Positions 45,169 to 57,377 are shown, counted from the stretch's first letter. The stretch is DNA of 64,000 bases from Phocoena phocoena (GCF_963924675.1 NC_089232.1:44494522-44558521); one strand, 5' to 3'. The notes: generated from the sequence alone by a model not told the origin. Translations and numbers: made by a program.

Positions 45169-46354
45169 TTTCTTATTTATATTAGTTCTTATCCGATTCC
45201 ACAAAGGAGATATTTTTTCCGACAAGTGAAGAACTGGGATGAGACCTAGGTTTTGTCCCCTTCACAGTTTTGGAGCAAGCAGTTATTGTCCTAAATAGCA
45301 GATGACCAGGGTGCTGCTGCTTTTATTACATACCTATTGTGTTGGGGGCATTAACCAATGCAAGGCATTTTAAAAACATCAGGAACATTGGTTACTGTGT
45401 CCATTTTCTCATGGGGTCTTCTATAAGTAGGGATATTAGAATGAGGGTAACCTTCTGTTGCTTCCACGTGGAGACTGAATAACCCTATTGTTATTCAGCT
45501 GGACAGCTGCTGTCTTGTTTGGTGGGTCATTGGTGAAGAAAGGTGCTAATGTCTCCCATTAAAACCACTGAGATCTTGACTTAATGATAGTGATTGCTTA
45601 ATACATGTTTGTTGGTTGCTTGGTTTGCCACTAGTGCACAGAACGTTTTAAGTTCATAATCATAGTATAGATTGTGTTTTGCTGACCTGTTGTAACTTGG
45701 TGAGTGAAGTGTAAACCAACCAGAAGTTAATTATTCATTATACTTAAAGTATGTGCTTTCCAGGAATAACCAAATAGTATTTCCATAATAAAGAACTCGC
45801 TGAAAAATGGCCCATTTATCTAGGTAAAGAATTAAAAAATTATCCTTTGCCAATTTATAGATACTTCTTAAATGTGTTCATGAATAAGAACTTTCTTTTG
45901 ATGATGTTTATAACTTAAAACATTTTTCTTACATTAATTTTAAAAATTGATTATATAGCTTTTGGGCTTTCTCAGTAAAGCATTATAGATATTAAGTATT
46001 TTGTTAAAATACATTTTTAGTGAGCATATATAGGATGCTTCTTGAATATTAGTTGGGTTTTGGTTAGGACAGTGAGCAGTTAATCTGATGAAAGTAGAAA
46101 TTTAAGTACCCTGAAAAATGAAAATGTTTAATCTAACACATTGAGTAGAATTACCTTTAACTGGAAGGCTTTGAGTAAATATAAGTGTAGCTAAATTAGA
46201 AACTGACTTATTAATAAGGAAATGATTATATTTACTCAAACGTTTGACATTGTCAAATTAGTGTGGATTTATTTAGTGCTTACTGTGGGTCCAATACAGG
46301 TTGAAAATAAATATGAAATATGAACCTTTATAAAAGATACTGCTACATATAATA

Positions 46355-46475
46355 TGGTTGAAAGAACTTCATCTTGGGCATCTTACACACCTAAGATCTA
46401 ATCCTGGCTTTATTACCAGTTAGCTGTATGACCCTGGGCAGATGTTTTAATCTATTTGAGCTTCAGTTAAATTTA
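46355..46475 (+). repeat. MIR SINE fragment
   Basis: 'gatctaatcctggctttatt', 'tagctgtatgaccctgggca' and 'ctatttgagcttcag' match the MIR core in order. Confidence 0.6.
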
Positions 46476-46599
46476 GTAGTCAGAATTTCTCTCAGGGACC
46501 TGCTAACTGTCGGTGAAGTCAGGGTAGCAGTACATGAAGCAATCTGAAGTAATGTATGCTAATTGTACAAATTTGAGAAGTAGAGAAAAGCATTTAGAT

Positions 46600-48800
46600 G
46601 ACAAAAAAATTGTAATTGTATTGCCCAGACATAATCATTGTTAATATTTTAGAATATATTCTTCTAGTCTATTTCTATGCATATGGATACTTTATGAATG
46701 CAGTGAAAAAAAGTGTTTTTCCAAACTGGGATCATACGTTATATGTTGTTTATTGCTTTACAAAATTCAGCAATATATTATATTGCACAATGCCAAAATT
46801 TCCATGTCTTTATTTTTCTGCTGTGTGATTATTTAATGTTTAGTGTTCCTTGGTATTGGATATATTATAATTTAATCAGTTCTCTAGGATCCTTAGATTG
46901 TCTCCAGTTTTTTAAATTTATAAATAATGCTATTATTAACCTCTTTATGTTTAAATATGTTGTACATATCTCCAAATTACTCTTTTCCATAAATTACTAG
47001 AAATAAAACCCTAGGAAATGGGTATGTACATTTTTAAGCGTTTTGACAAAGATTGGCTGTCAGAAAACTTGTACTAATTTTTAAAAATTTTTTATTGGAA
47101 TATAGTTGCTTTACAACGTTGTGTTAGTTTCTGCTGTACAGCAAAGTGAATCACCTATACGTATACATATATCCCCTCTTTTTTTGGATTTCCTTCCCAT
47201 TTAGGTCACCACAAAGCACTGAGTAGAGTTCCCTGTGCTATACAGTAGGTTCTCATTAGTTATCTATTTTTTACATAGTAGTGTATATATTGTCAATCCC
47301 GATCTCCCAATTCATCCCACCCACCCCCTTCCCCCTTAGTATCCTTACGTTTGTTCTCTATGTCTGTGTCTCTGTTTCTGCTTTGCAAATAAGTTCATCT
47401 GTATCATTTTTCTAGATTCCACATAAAAGCTAATGATGTTTGTTTTTCTCTTTCTGACTTCACTTTGTATGACAGTCTCTAGGTCCATCCATGTCTGTAC
47501 AAATGGCACAATTTTGTTCCTTTTATGGCTGAGTAATATTCCATTGTATATATGTACCACATCTTTCTTTATCCATTCCTCTGTTGATGGACATTTAGGT
47601 TGCTTCCATGTCCTGGCTATTGTAAATAGTGTTGCAATGAACATTTGGGTGCATGTATCTTTTCGAACTAGTTTTCTCCGTTATATGCCCAGGAGTGAGA
47701 TTGCTGGATCATATGACAGTTCTATATTTAGTTTTTTAAGGAACCTCCATATTGTTCTCCGTGGTGGCTGTATCAATTTACATTCCCCCCAACAGTGTAG
47801 GAGGGTGCCCTTTTCTCCACACCCTCTCCAGCATTTGTTTATAGACTTTTTGATGATGGCTATTCTGACTGGTGTGAGGTAATACCTCATTGTAGTTTTG
47901 ATTTGCATTTCTCTAATAATGACATTGAGCATCTTTTCATGTGCTTTTTGGCAATCTGTATATCTTTTTTGGAGAAATATCTATTTAGATCTGCCCACTT
48001 TTTGATTGGGTTTTTTTTTTTGATATTGAGCTGCATGATCTCTTTGTATATTTTGCAGATTAATCCTTTGTCACAACTTGTACTAATTTTTACCCTTCTA
48101 ATGGAGTAAGACAACAACCCATTTCTCTATTGATCACCAACAATTAGTATTATTTATTAATATTGTTTTTTTAATCAGAAAATTTTGATAGCTAAGGACT
48201 TATACATTATACAAAATTCAAAAAGTACTATTACAATAAGTCTTCTTCCTGTCTTAACTAAGCTGCCTAGTGCTCCTTCCTAGAGTCATTTACTAGACTT
48301 CTCATGTATCCTTCCAGACATTGTATACCTGTCTTTTTTTTTTTTAAAAAAAGAAACCTTTACCAGTTTGATAGGTTAAAGTAGTTATCTTGCTGTTTCG
48401 ATCTTCGATTATTAGTGAAGGTGAGCATGTTCCACATATTTATTGGCTATTTGTATTTCTTTTGTGAATTGCCTGTTCATACCCTTTGCCCATTTTAAAA
48501 TTTAGAATCGCCTCTTTCTGATTTTAATGAGAGTTCTTTATATAGAGTGGATGCAAATCCTTGTCATGTTACAGTTTTCCCTTAGTTTTCTAAATAATTT
48601 TTATTTTACTTTACATTTTGGTGGATATTTTCAGTTTTCACCTGGGAAAATTTATAACTTAATTTATTTACTAATTTATAGTTTCATTTTTATGTTTAAT
48701 TCTGATCTGTTCAAAATTGATTTTGAATTCTGGTCAGAGATCATTTTATCCCACATGCCTTTCTGGTGTTGGAGTTGTTTTCCTATCCCCATCACACTCT
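46600..48800 (-). mobile_element. Old L1/HAL1 relic split by a younger L1
   Basis: Reversed old L1 text on both sides of the younger copy: 'catatggatactttatgaat', 'ctagaaataaaaccctagga' on the left, 'gtgagcatgttccacatatt', 'gcctgttcataccctttgcc' and 'gatctgttcaaaattgattt' on the right. Highly degraded. Confidence 0.55.
47084..48074 (-). pseudogene. 5'-truncated L1 LINE nested in an older L1, broken ORF2 end
   Basis: A 991-base insertion with an 18-bp perfect target duplication (AACTTGTACTAATTTTTA at 47066-47083 and 48075-48092). It holds the 3' UTR and the C-terminal part of ORF2 in three reverse frames (47345-47644, 47681-47932 and 47887 onward), so frameshifts have inactivated it. It is related to but distinct from the copy at 43.8-45.2 kb. 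Confidence 0.92.
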
Positions 48801-50007
48801 GATAGTCCCCTAGTACCAGGCAACAATCCTAAGGAAGAGCCAGAAAATTGAGAACGATTTTAGCCAGGTTGCATGCTTTAGGTTGGACAGTCAACGGTAC
48901 TATGGGTGTTGGTGCCATCTAGTGTTGTAGATAGAAAACGATGTCTGTGGAATGCTCTGCAATTGACCATATGGAAATTCAGTTGGGCCGAGAAATTTAG
49001 TGAGTTGTGGATATTTGCTTCACAGTAACAAATGACTTTGAAAATGACTTTATAAAAGGATTTTGAATTTTGACACATTGTACTGAATCAAACAAATGCT
49101 TGAATCATGCTATGATAAACATTATGAAATGACCTTAAAGATTCCCCCAAACATGTACTTCAGTGAAAACTTAAAAGTTTTAAAAGATCTGTTCAAAACC
49201 CAATGACTATTAAAATTTTAAATTCCAGGTTTAAAAATGCTTTGGATCTTTTGGATTATCTGTGTATTTATTTTAGATTATAATATAAGAAATCAACATT
49301 TATTTAGTTCTCATTGAATAGTATCACTTTCAGTTTCTTTCTGTATAATTTTTAGTATGTATTTTTATCAGCTTATATGGAATTGTTTATAGACCTTAAA
49401 ATGCTCATTATATTTTGGTTATTTTTTAACTTGTCATTCATTTTCTAGACTAAAGTCTTTGTTCATGTCTTAAGGTTCAATTCAGTAGTTAGTGCTGAAG
49501 TGCTGTAATTTAGTCCATAGAGGGCATTACGTTACAGCATATGGTATTAAAAAGCATTATTTAATATCTTTCAGTAATGGGACATATGTTTAGTTTTATA
49601 CTTTTGTATAGTTCAGAATAATTAAATTTTGAAGTAAGTTTAAAACTACTGTGTAGCTGTAATTTTTTTTTTTTATTAAAAAGTCCTGTTGTCTGTTGCT
49701 GGAAAGTAGAAATAATTTTTTTAGCGATCAAGAATTGTATACAAGCAACCCCCAGTTTAGAGAGTAGCACTTTCAATCCAAATGACCACCTCTTTCTCAC
49801 CTTATTTGCCTTCATTTCTAAACATTGTAAAGCAAACAAAGCAAAACAAAAACTTGAGTTTTTCTGGGGTTCAGCATTAGAGGAAGGAAAGAAATGGAAA
49901 AAGGAATATCTTGGGAGAGCTGGCCTGGGAGGTCTTAGAGTTTACATATTGTTGCCTATTCCAAAATACAGTCCTCTACTGTTTGAAATCCTGCCACTTA
50001 GGTACAA

Positions 50008-50008
<1 letters not shown>

Positions 50009-50046
<38 letters not shown>
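50009..50046 (+). repeat. (AC)19 microsatellite
   Basis: A pure AC run of 38 bases. Confidence 0.97.
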
Positions 50047-50050
<4 letters not shown>

Positions 50051-50778
50051 ATGAGAGTGTTATAGAGAAAGGAGTTTTTTATTCTTTAGTAGGACTTATT
50101 TTAATCATATAATTTTCCTTTTAATGAGGTAAGTGCACGAAGAAAATGAGAGTTTTGATCTGAGATATGAAGAGAAGAGAAATGTAGAGAGTGTAGGTAA
50201 TTTTAGAGCATGGGTACTGTTTGGAAAGGAGTTAGAGGTGTGTTTGGGGTGGTTTTGGTCATTGGTTTTTGTCATGCTTTGGGGAGGTACTGGGTTTATG
50301 GACATTGAAGAATGAGAAGTTGCCGATCATGAACTCAGAACAGGCGATTTCAAAAGTTCAGTATAAGGCTGATTTTGAGTTTAGGAAGAGAAGAATTCCC
50401 CCCTTCCCTACCCCCATGCACAATATGCAGTAGGACTTAGAATTCAGACAGCACTTTTATTTGCTTGTATTATAAATAAAGGAATCTTCTGTGCTCCTCT
50501 CCTTTGGAAGCCTTTACTTTTAAGGGAAAATAAGTTCCTATCCCAAATAATCAATGTGGTATATATATCTGCTCTATTTGAAAATTGTCCTTGAAATAAT
50601 TTTTCATTTTTAAACAAAATGTTAAATATTTGGAGGAAAACAAATAAGTTTTTAACAGATTTATGTTCTCTATTTGCCTGTTATCTTGGGATTTAATATG
50701 GAATAGGACCTGTAATCTACCCATATAAAATTTTTTCTCAGCTGGAGGAGAATAGAACTACAGTAACAAAGCACAGTA

Positions 50779-50780
<2 letters not shown>

Positions 50781-50823
<43 letters not shown>

Positions 50824-50862
50824 TGGGTGTGTGGGGGTGTGTGTGTGTGTGTGTGTGTGTGG
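50781..50862 (+). repeat. (GT)n microsatellite with GGGT interruptions
   Basis: About 38 bases of pure GT, a short block with extra Gs near 50819-50836, then GT again to 50862. The Cys/Val open frame over it is an artefact. Confidence 0.97.
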
Positions 50863-52959
50863 TGGGGCGCTTCTTTTTAAAGAGGGTATTGGGTTATTGC
50901 CTAGAATTGAATGGCTTAATATATGCACTTTCTTAGATATGATTTACAGGCTTTATTTCCTTGTGGTTTAATGGTTAAAAATTTTAGCATAATAATAGTA
51001 AATAGCTAGCTCTTACATAAGGCCACTTTTTATCAGGCACTGTCCTAAGGCCTTTTGCATACACAAACTCATTTGATCCTCTCATCACAATAAGCCTCGC
51101 CCAGTGGCTTTACATTTTTAACAGATTGGTCTCATCAGATTTTCAAATTTAAGCACTTTTTCCTTAGGTTACCAAACTTAAAACAACTCTAGTTTTAAAA
51201 CTTTCTAAGAAAGAAATGGGCAAAATGTAAATTGATATATCTTAGTTAGTTTTCTCTGTAAACTTAATAGCCTAAATTGCAAAGATCATAAAAGCTAAAG
51301 AATTAGATATTACTATGTAAGGTCTAATTTCAGGGCTCCTATTTTGACCTCTTAATCTGCCAGGGGAGCTATTAAGTATGTTTAACATTTAGATGAATGG
51401 GTGTTATTATATGTTCTTGCTCTCTCAGATGATTTTTAAAAATTGTTACACCAAGTCAAGTACTGGAAGATGTGAATAAAATGAATGGTAAATACCCTTT
51501 TTCTCAAGAAATCTTTTTCCCCCCCCTACTATTAGTGTAGTAATCTCTGACTTCAAAACTGTTTGGGCGATGTTTTTGAGTGCGTTATTCTAATGCTAAA
51601 GTATTTATTGGCCTTCAGTCTTAAGGGATTCATTATTAGAAAATACTATTTTGAAAATATTATGTAGTTAATGAATAGTTTGGGATTTCTAACTATTGCA
51701 TGAAGAGGCCAGAGATTTTCAGCTATGATATGACTTGGTGACAAGTGTTCTCAAATATCACATTATACAAGGGTTCAGTGAATAAAGTTTAAAGTTAAAT
51801 ATTAACTTCTGAGCTGAGAATACTAGACTCTCTTTAAAAATTGCTTTGCTTTATTTATGTTTGGAGTTAGAGAGGCAGGGAGGAAAAGAACTGAGTTTTT
51901 GATATTCAGGCCACTTCTGATTTGAAGAATTTTGCAGGGTTTTGCAGCCCACACAGTTTTACAGCAAGTTCCAAAAAATATCATACCTATTTCAATGTAG
52001 CTATATAGTCTTCTGAAGTATGTAGTTTCGTACATAGGCTCCATATCTTATAATGCTTCAGCATATCTCACATTTAAAAATATTTTCGCTGATTTGTCAT
52101 TATATGTTGCCTTTTCTGCTAAGTCAAATGATAATATCAGTTAAAACAGTTGTGAGACGTTAGTAAAGACGTAATATTCTGCACTGGAACGAATGCCAAT
52201 TTTATAAAGTTGAACAAAAATTTCAGAAATTTCTTATATAGATTTGTTTTTGTTTTATCAGTAAAATTTTAGTTTGGTCTTATGTCACTTTCCCAAAGCA
52301 AATGTGGTATAATTAGCACCTGAATATTTCTCCTCAAGCAAAGAGTCTATTAATAGTACCTGCAGTGGTGTCTAATAGATATTTATTGAAAGATCGATTT
52401 GGAGCAGGTGGTAATTAAGAATAAGTATATATTTGCAAGTCTCTGGATTTCTGTAGTTGCAAAAGAAGGAAAAGATAGCATTACCTGAGAAATATGAGAT
52501 TGCTGAAATTAAGTAAAAACTTTTTTCTATTTAAGTAACATATTCAGTAAACATTAATAATTTGACTTTGTGATTCTCCTGTCACACCCTCATAAGGGTG
52601 CAAAATGCTGATAATTTAAGAGAAAGTAAGAAGAGACTCGCATTTCCCAGGCTTGAAATTTAAGCTGTTACCCTTCTTTGGGTCAGTCCATTTTTATCTT
52701 ATCAGGTAACCATTGATTTTAAAGTTTTAAATGAAGCTGGAAACCAGCAGCATAATTCCCCTATCTGTCAAAATATAAATAAATAAAAATAAAACAAAAT
52801 AAGGTTATAAAAAACTGTACATGGCTTTAAGTGCATTTCAAATATATTCAGTGGTTTACTCTGCCAGAATAACAACCCTCTTTTCTTTCTTTTCTTTTGG
52901 TGGCCTTCCCCTCCCCCTGCAAAAGTAGCTCCATTTGGTGTGAGCAACAAGCAAAAGAC

Positions 52960-53219
52960 TAGAACAATAAACAGATAGAGGAAGGCGGTAGTGCCCGAGT
53001 ATTAGTAGCCTAGTTACAGATTGCACTGCGTCAGACTGTTCCACACCCAGAAGGCGTCAGGTGACTTCAGTCCTGCTGCAGTTGTGCAGCAGAGGAGACT
53101 GCAGATACGGTTGAGGAAACGGATATTTCATGTCTCAGGGGGTAGATTTTTGCAGTTACAGCTTTTCTGTTGGTATGCATAATTGATAATTGCATCTGTA
53201 GGGCAGATCGTGACAAGAG
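52960..53219 (+). promoter_or_regulatory. RTN4: Internal promoter P2 region and 5' leader of RTN4-C
   Basis: CpG-poor and TATA-less as far as I can see, unlike P1. It carries an E-box CAGGTG (53058-53063), a second E-box CAGTTG (53079-53084) in the loop and edge of a perfect 8-bp-arm hairpin (53073-53092), and a CRE-like TGCGTCAG near 53028. An 18-codon upstream ORF lies at 53130-53186. RTN4-C is known to come from a separate internal promoter and to be rich in muscle, which fits E-box control. The exact start site is not readable from sequence. Confidence 0.6.
53130..53186 (+). CDS. Upstream ORF in the RTN4-C leader (18 codons)
   Basis: It starts ATG TCT CAG and stops at TGA, 33 bases before the RTN4-C start. 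Its ATG context is weak (T at -3 and T at +4). An internal ATG three codons before the stop has G at -3. It could reduce RTN4-C translation if the leader includes it. The peptide itself need not matter. It is a candidate only. Confidence 0.35.
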   Translation: MSQGVDFCSYSFSVGMHN

Positions 53220-53253
53220 ATGGACGGTCAGAAGAAAACTTGGAAGGACAAGG
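53220..53253 (+). CDS. RTN4: RTN4-C starter exon (isoform-specific N-terminus)
   Basis: Encodes MDGQKKTWKDK plus one base (phase 1). This nearly equals the known RTN4-C N-terminus, with Thr where human, as I remember it, has Asn. The ATG context is strong (G at -3 and G at +4). The donor is GTATAT at 53254. Spliced to the common exons it gives the short reticulon of about 200 residues, an ER-resident membrane-shaping form without the Nogo-A inhibitory region. Being phase 1, it matches exons 1, 2 and 3. The coding part is too short to stand out as an open frame and was found by motif. Confidence 0.94.
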
Positions 53254-54098
53254 GTATATCTGCTTTTTAATCTTTTATTCATTTTTTAATGTGACCAGTA
53301 ATATATATTTCTATGAATAAGCTTTGCAATTTAGATATATTTTGGATTGAAAATGAAGCCTATGAAGGGTTTAAGTGTAAAGGATTAAAACAGCTATTTC
53401 AAATGTGTTTTTGCAGTTCGTTATGTATGAGAAAATGTCACGCTCTTCTGCTTCACTGGCATTTGATTTAGTCTTTGCAGTCCTATCGTTGATTAGGTTC
53501 TATTCTTTAATCTTGCAGGTTGTGAACAATATAGTTTTAACATAATTTCATTTGGTCACTTTGGTGTGATAAATCTACATAGCCATGTTTGTATTCCATA
53601 ATGACATATTTTCTGTGACTAAGTTTTTTTTGTTTTTTAAATCTGACTTGGTGTAGTTGAAATTCTATCCAAAGGTTTGTAGATAGCAAGATCCTGTGTT
53701 TGCAGTAAGCCTGTTTTCTTCTTTGGAAATATTATTGAACCTTTAAAGTTATTACCAGTCACCTTTTAATTAGATTATAATTTTGTATATCTTAAAATGG
53801 TTAAAATGGATACACAGTAGTTTTAAATGTGTGTCCATATTTAAGTCACTAACCTTTGTCCTTGTAATAACCAATCAGTGATCTTGATCCCCTTTCCTCC
53901 CCCTTGAAAGCCCAGATCCTTTCAAGTCTCAGTGGATTGGGGTTGTGTAAGAATTTAAGCTTGTAAGTGTAATGAATATTTTTAAAGTATTTTATTATGT
54001 AGATGGTTAAATGTGCCATTTTAAGAAAAAGGGAAGGTGGGTGGGCTGTGTATCTGACCTTATAATAAATTGTCTTAGAAATTATTAGAGCTATTTTT

Positions 54099-54189
54099 TT
54101 TAACATCTTTATTGGAGTATAATTGCTTTACAATGGTGTGTTAGTTTCTGCTTTATAACAAAGTGAATCAGTTATACATATGTTCCCAT
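54099..54189 (-). mobile_element. Very short 5'-truncated L1 (3' end only)
   Basis: 'tattggagtataattgcttt' and 'gtgttagtttctgctttata' form a reversed L1 3' end. It is flanked by the 15-bp duplication ATTAGAGCTATTTTT at 54084-54098 and 54190-54204. Confidence 0.9.
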
Positions 54190-56159
54190 ATTAGAGCTAT
54201 TTTTAAGTAGTCCACTTAGACATTCCACACAAGCAATTTGTTTTTCTGGCCACATTCAAGTTTTATAATTAAAAAAAAAATTTCTACAGCAGAATTATTA
54301 GCAGGATTGGTGATAATGTTTCTAAAAGCAGTATGTGGAGCTAATTACAGGAACCTTTACCACATCCTTTTAAAAATTGGTTCAATGAAGTATTGTGGGG
54401 AAAAGGTGAGCTTAAGATTGAGTTCATATTGAGACATTGGAAAGATCTTACAGTTAACACTTAACAGAAAATAATATAGCTTTGGAGTTTTACCTGTATG
54501 GTTTCTTTACATGTGAATTTAATGAACAGAGGGATTTTTATTTCTTCATCCTTCTGACCATTAGCATTACAAAGGGAAAGTAAATTGCTATATTAGTTTT
54601 TGATAAGTAAAACTGATAGTAGTGATAACAATACAATAAATCCAGACTTTAAAAATAGGTGAAAAATCACATCAGGGCCTACTCAGCAACTGTTAAGGCT
54701 CTGTATTAATAATTTGAGTCTTAGACCATTTAATAGCATCTTAAGTTCTTTATTTGCTAAACTAATTTAGGAATATTTTGAGATTGGAGAAATTAAGTTC
54801 CAGTATAGTCCATATTATTATACCAGACGTTTATTTTGATTATTTTTAGGTACTAAGTATAAAATCAAATTTACTCTTGAATGTCTGTCTCTGGGGAGCC
54901 TCATTTTGTATGTAAGTGGAATGGCCTGATATTTTTTTAGTGTTTGGCTTTTTTGCTTGGGAAGACTAACTTTACCTATTGTTCTGGTTCATTGCTTAAG
55001 TTATATTTTAGTATTTATCAGCAGCTAATTTTAACGTTGCAGATTAGAGGTTATGACTTAAATGGAAATCCGTGAGAAGCTGAAACTGCCAGGGAGTGAG
55101 TTTTTCCTCATTTTATGAAAAGTGTGGCGATAGAGGAAAGAATCTAAGCTTTCTAGGTATATTAAAAAACAAACTTAAGCCCATGTATTATTCTACTCTT
55201 TTCCCACCCTTGTTCCTTCCTTAAGTCCCATGGTTGAAACACATCCAGTTGGTACATCTGATTATGGTAACGTGTAAGGGTATAAAGAAGTGAGAGATAC
55301 TTTGATTTCCGTGTTTTAAAAAGTTTTTTTTTAGCTTATTAACTAGTATTTAAGACATTTATCTTGCAGGCTAAGACCAAAATTAATAACTTATATTTTA
55401 TACATTTTTCATCTTGGATTTTCTATTGTTCTTAGCGGGATACTTACAACAAATGAAATCTATGAAGTACTTGATTATTGGGGTTAAAATGGAAAGCATT
55501 GATTAAGACAGTCAAAAGATTTTCAAGAGCTTAAAATAGAAGGAATTGGGTAGGTTTGGGGGTTTGGGTGGGGTGGGAGAATGATTTAACCACTAAACAA
55601 GGTGTAATTTAGACAGTGAATAGAGCTTTCTGGGTAGAACAGAATATTTATAGGATAGTAGTTGAAAGATAAGATTGGTATAAGTAAAGAATGTAGAAGA
55701 CTTGTAAGATCTAGGTCAGGTTTCCTCAAACTTCCCTGAAGAGGAGAATTACCTAGTGCTTCTTTATTTTTATATGATTCCTGTGACCCTATTCAGATCT
55801 ACCACATGAAAATTTATAGGGGAAAGGCATGTCGATACATTAAGCACCTTGACAAAGGGTTGTGTTAATATTAGGCAAATGTAGGAAACACCAACCTAGT
55901 TTTTAAAGTTTCTGTTCTCGTATGTTTTGATTTTGGCCAGAGTGAGAATCTTACCGTTTATGGTCTTCAGTTTCCTCTTCTGCATGATTTCTAGTGTTCC
56001 AATTTTGATGTTCTCTGGTTTTATGAAAAGATACCCTGGGTCAGATTGCAGAAGACATTGACTTTTGGATTTTATCATAAAGGAAATAAAGAGCCTTTGG
56101 AAGTTTTAAAGTAGGGAGTGGTAAAATGACAGCAGGTTTGAAAGACTGTTTTGGAGTGC

Positions 56160-56566
56160 TATATAAGATAAATTGGAGAAGAACTTAGAAGCAGAACAGG
56201 ATGACTGTATTTGTGCCTAGATGTGCCTGAACTTGGCCTGAAGTAGGAATGAAAAGGAGGTGGCAGGTTTGAGAAACTTAGAAAGGAATACTTGATATTT
56301 GACATAGATTTGTGGGACTAGGGTGAGGGAGGGACTCAAAGGACAACATGAAATTTCAGTCAGAGTGCAACCTTGGCCATGCTAGTGCTTTAGTGTCAGT
56401 AGAAATAGACTAAAGTAGGTAGAAATGATGCAGAGTTCTGTTTTGGAAACTTCAAATTTGAAGCTCAGAGAAATGACAGGCTTAATGATGAATGCAGAAT
56501 TGGGAATTGAATGCAAAGTGCGACAGATGAATACTGTGAGGAAATTTGCATAGAAAGAACAGAAGA
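56160..56566 (-). repeat. Possible L2 fragment, reversed, split by a SINE
   Basis: 'ttggagaagaacttagaagc', 'gaaaaggaggtggcaggttt' and 'gttttggaaacttcaaattt' resemble internal L2 text. It probably continues at 56801-57010. Confidence 0.4.
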
Positions 56567-56787
56567 GGCTTCCCTGGTGGCGCAGTGGTTGAGAGTCCGC
56601 CTGCTGATGCAGGGGACACGGGTTCGTGCCCCGGTGCGGGTGCGGGAAGGTCCCACATGCCGCGGAGCGGCTGGGCCTGTGAGCCATGGCCGCTGAGCCT
56701 GCGCGTCCGGAGCCTGTGCTCCTCAACGGGAGAAGCCACAACAGCGAGAGGCCCGCGTAAAGCAAAAAAAAAAAAAAAAGAAAAAAA
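56567..56787 (+). repeat. Young CHR-2 SINE with internal hexamer duplication
   Basis: It starts 'ggcttccctggtggcgcagt' and ends in an A-rich tail after 'gaggcccgcgtaaagc'. It is flanked by AAAGAACAGAAGA at 56554-56566 and 56788-56800. Inside, 'cggtgcgggtgcgggaag' carries an extra GTGCGG unit relative to the other copies here. Confidence 0.94.
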
Positions 56788-57354
56788 AAAGAACAGAAGA
56801 TTAAGGAAGGAGAGCCTAAAACCTATATTGTGGGGACATGGAGCACAAGAAGTTATAGTCGGAGCAGTAAAAGCAGCAGGTTAGGGCTGGTTTCCTGATA
56901 TTAGGGAGGGAGAGATTTTTCAAGAGGGAATGGATGGTTAAATACTAGAGAGAAGCCATTTAATGTGAAGATTGAGAAATGATTGTGGACCCTGTTGAAT
57001 TTTAGGAATATGTACGACACTACCCATTATTAGTAGTGTTTTTGGGACTTGGCAGTTAACATACTGTAGGTGACCTTTGAGAGGAGTTTGTGTAGGATGG
57101 GGACAGAAATGTTTCTAGCATTAAAATTCAGTTTGATTATACGGCAAGACAGAAACTGACTTTGGACCATTTCTGGATCATACTTCTTGCAGAGGTTCTT
57201 GTAGGGCTCCCTTATCTTTACTTTTGCTAAGTCACTTTCAATTTCTTTCAAAGCTTAAGGTTACTGAGTATATGGGTAAAGGTGTACGCTCATACTGACA
57301 TTCAGGTAGAGAGGAGAAAGGGGTCTTGGCTGCTTGAAATAAATGTCCCTGGGA

Positions 57355-57377
57355 ATCCCCCCCCCCAAAAAAAAAAT
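57355..57377 (+). repeat. C-run followed by A-run
   Basis: 'cccccccccaaaaaaaaaa'-like homopolymer junction. Its length is likely to vary or be prone to sequencing error. Confidence 0.7.

Noticed and set aside
49981..50060. CRISPR-like or satellite array
   Set aside because: It is a simple dinucleotide run with no spacer structure, in a mammalian intron.
50783..50971. Cys/Val repeat protein
   Set aside because: It is a direct reading of the GT microsatellite.
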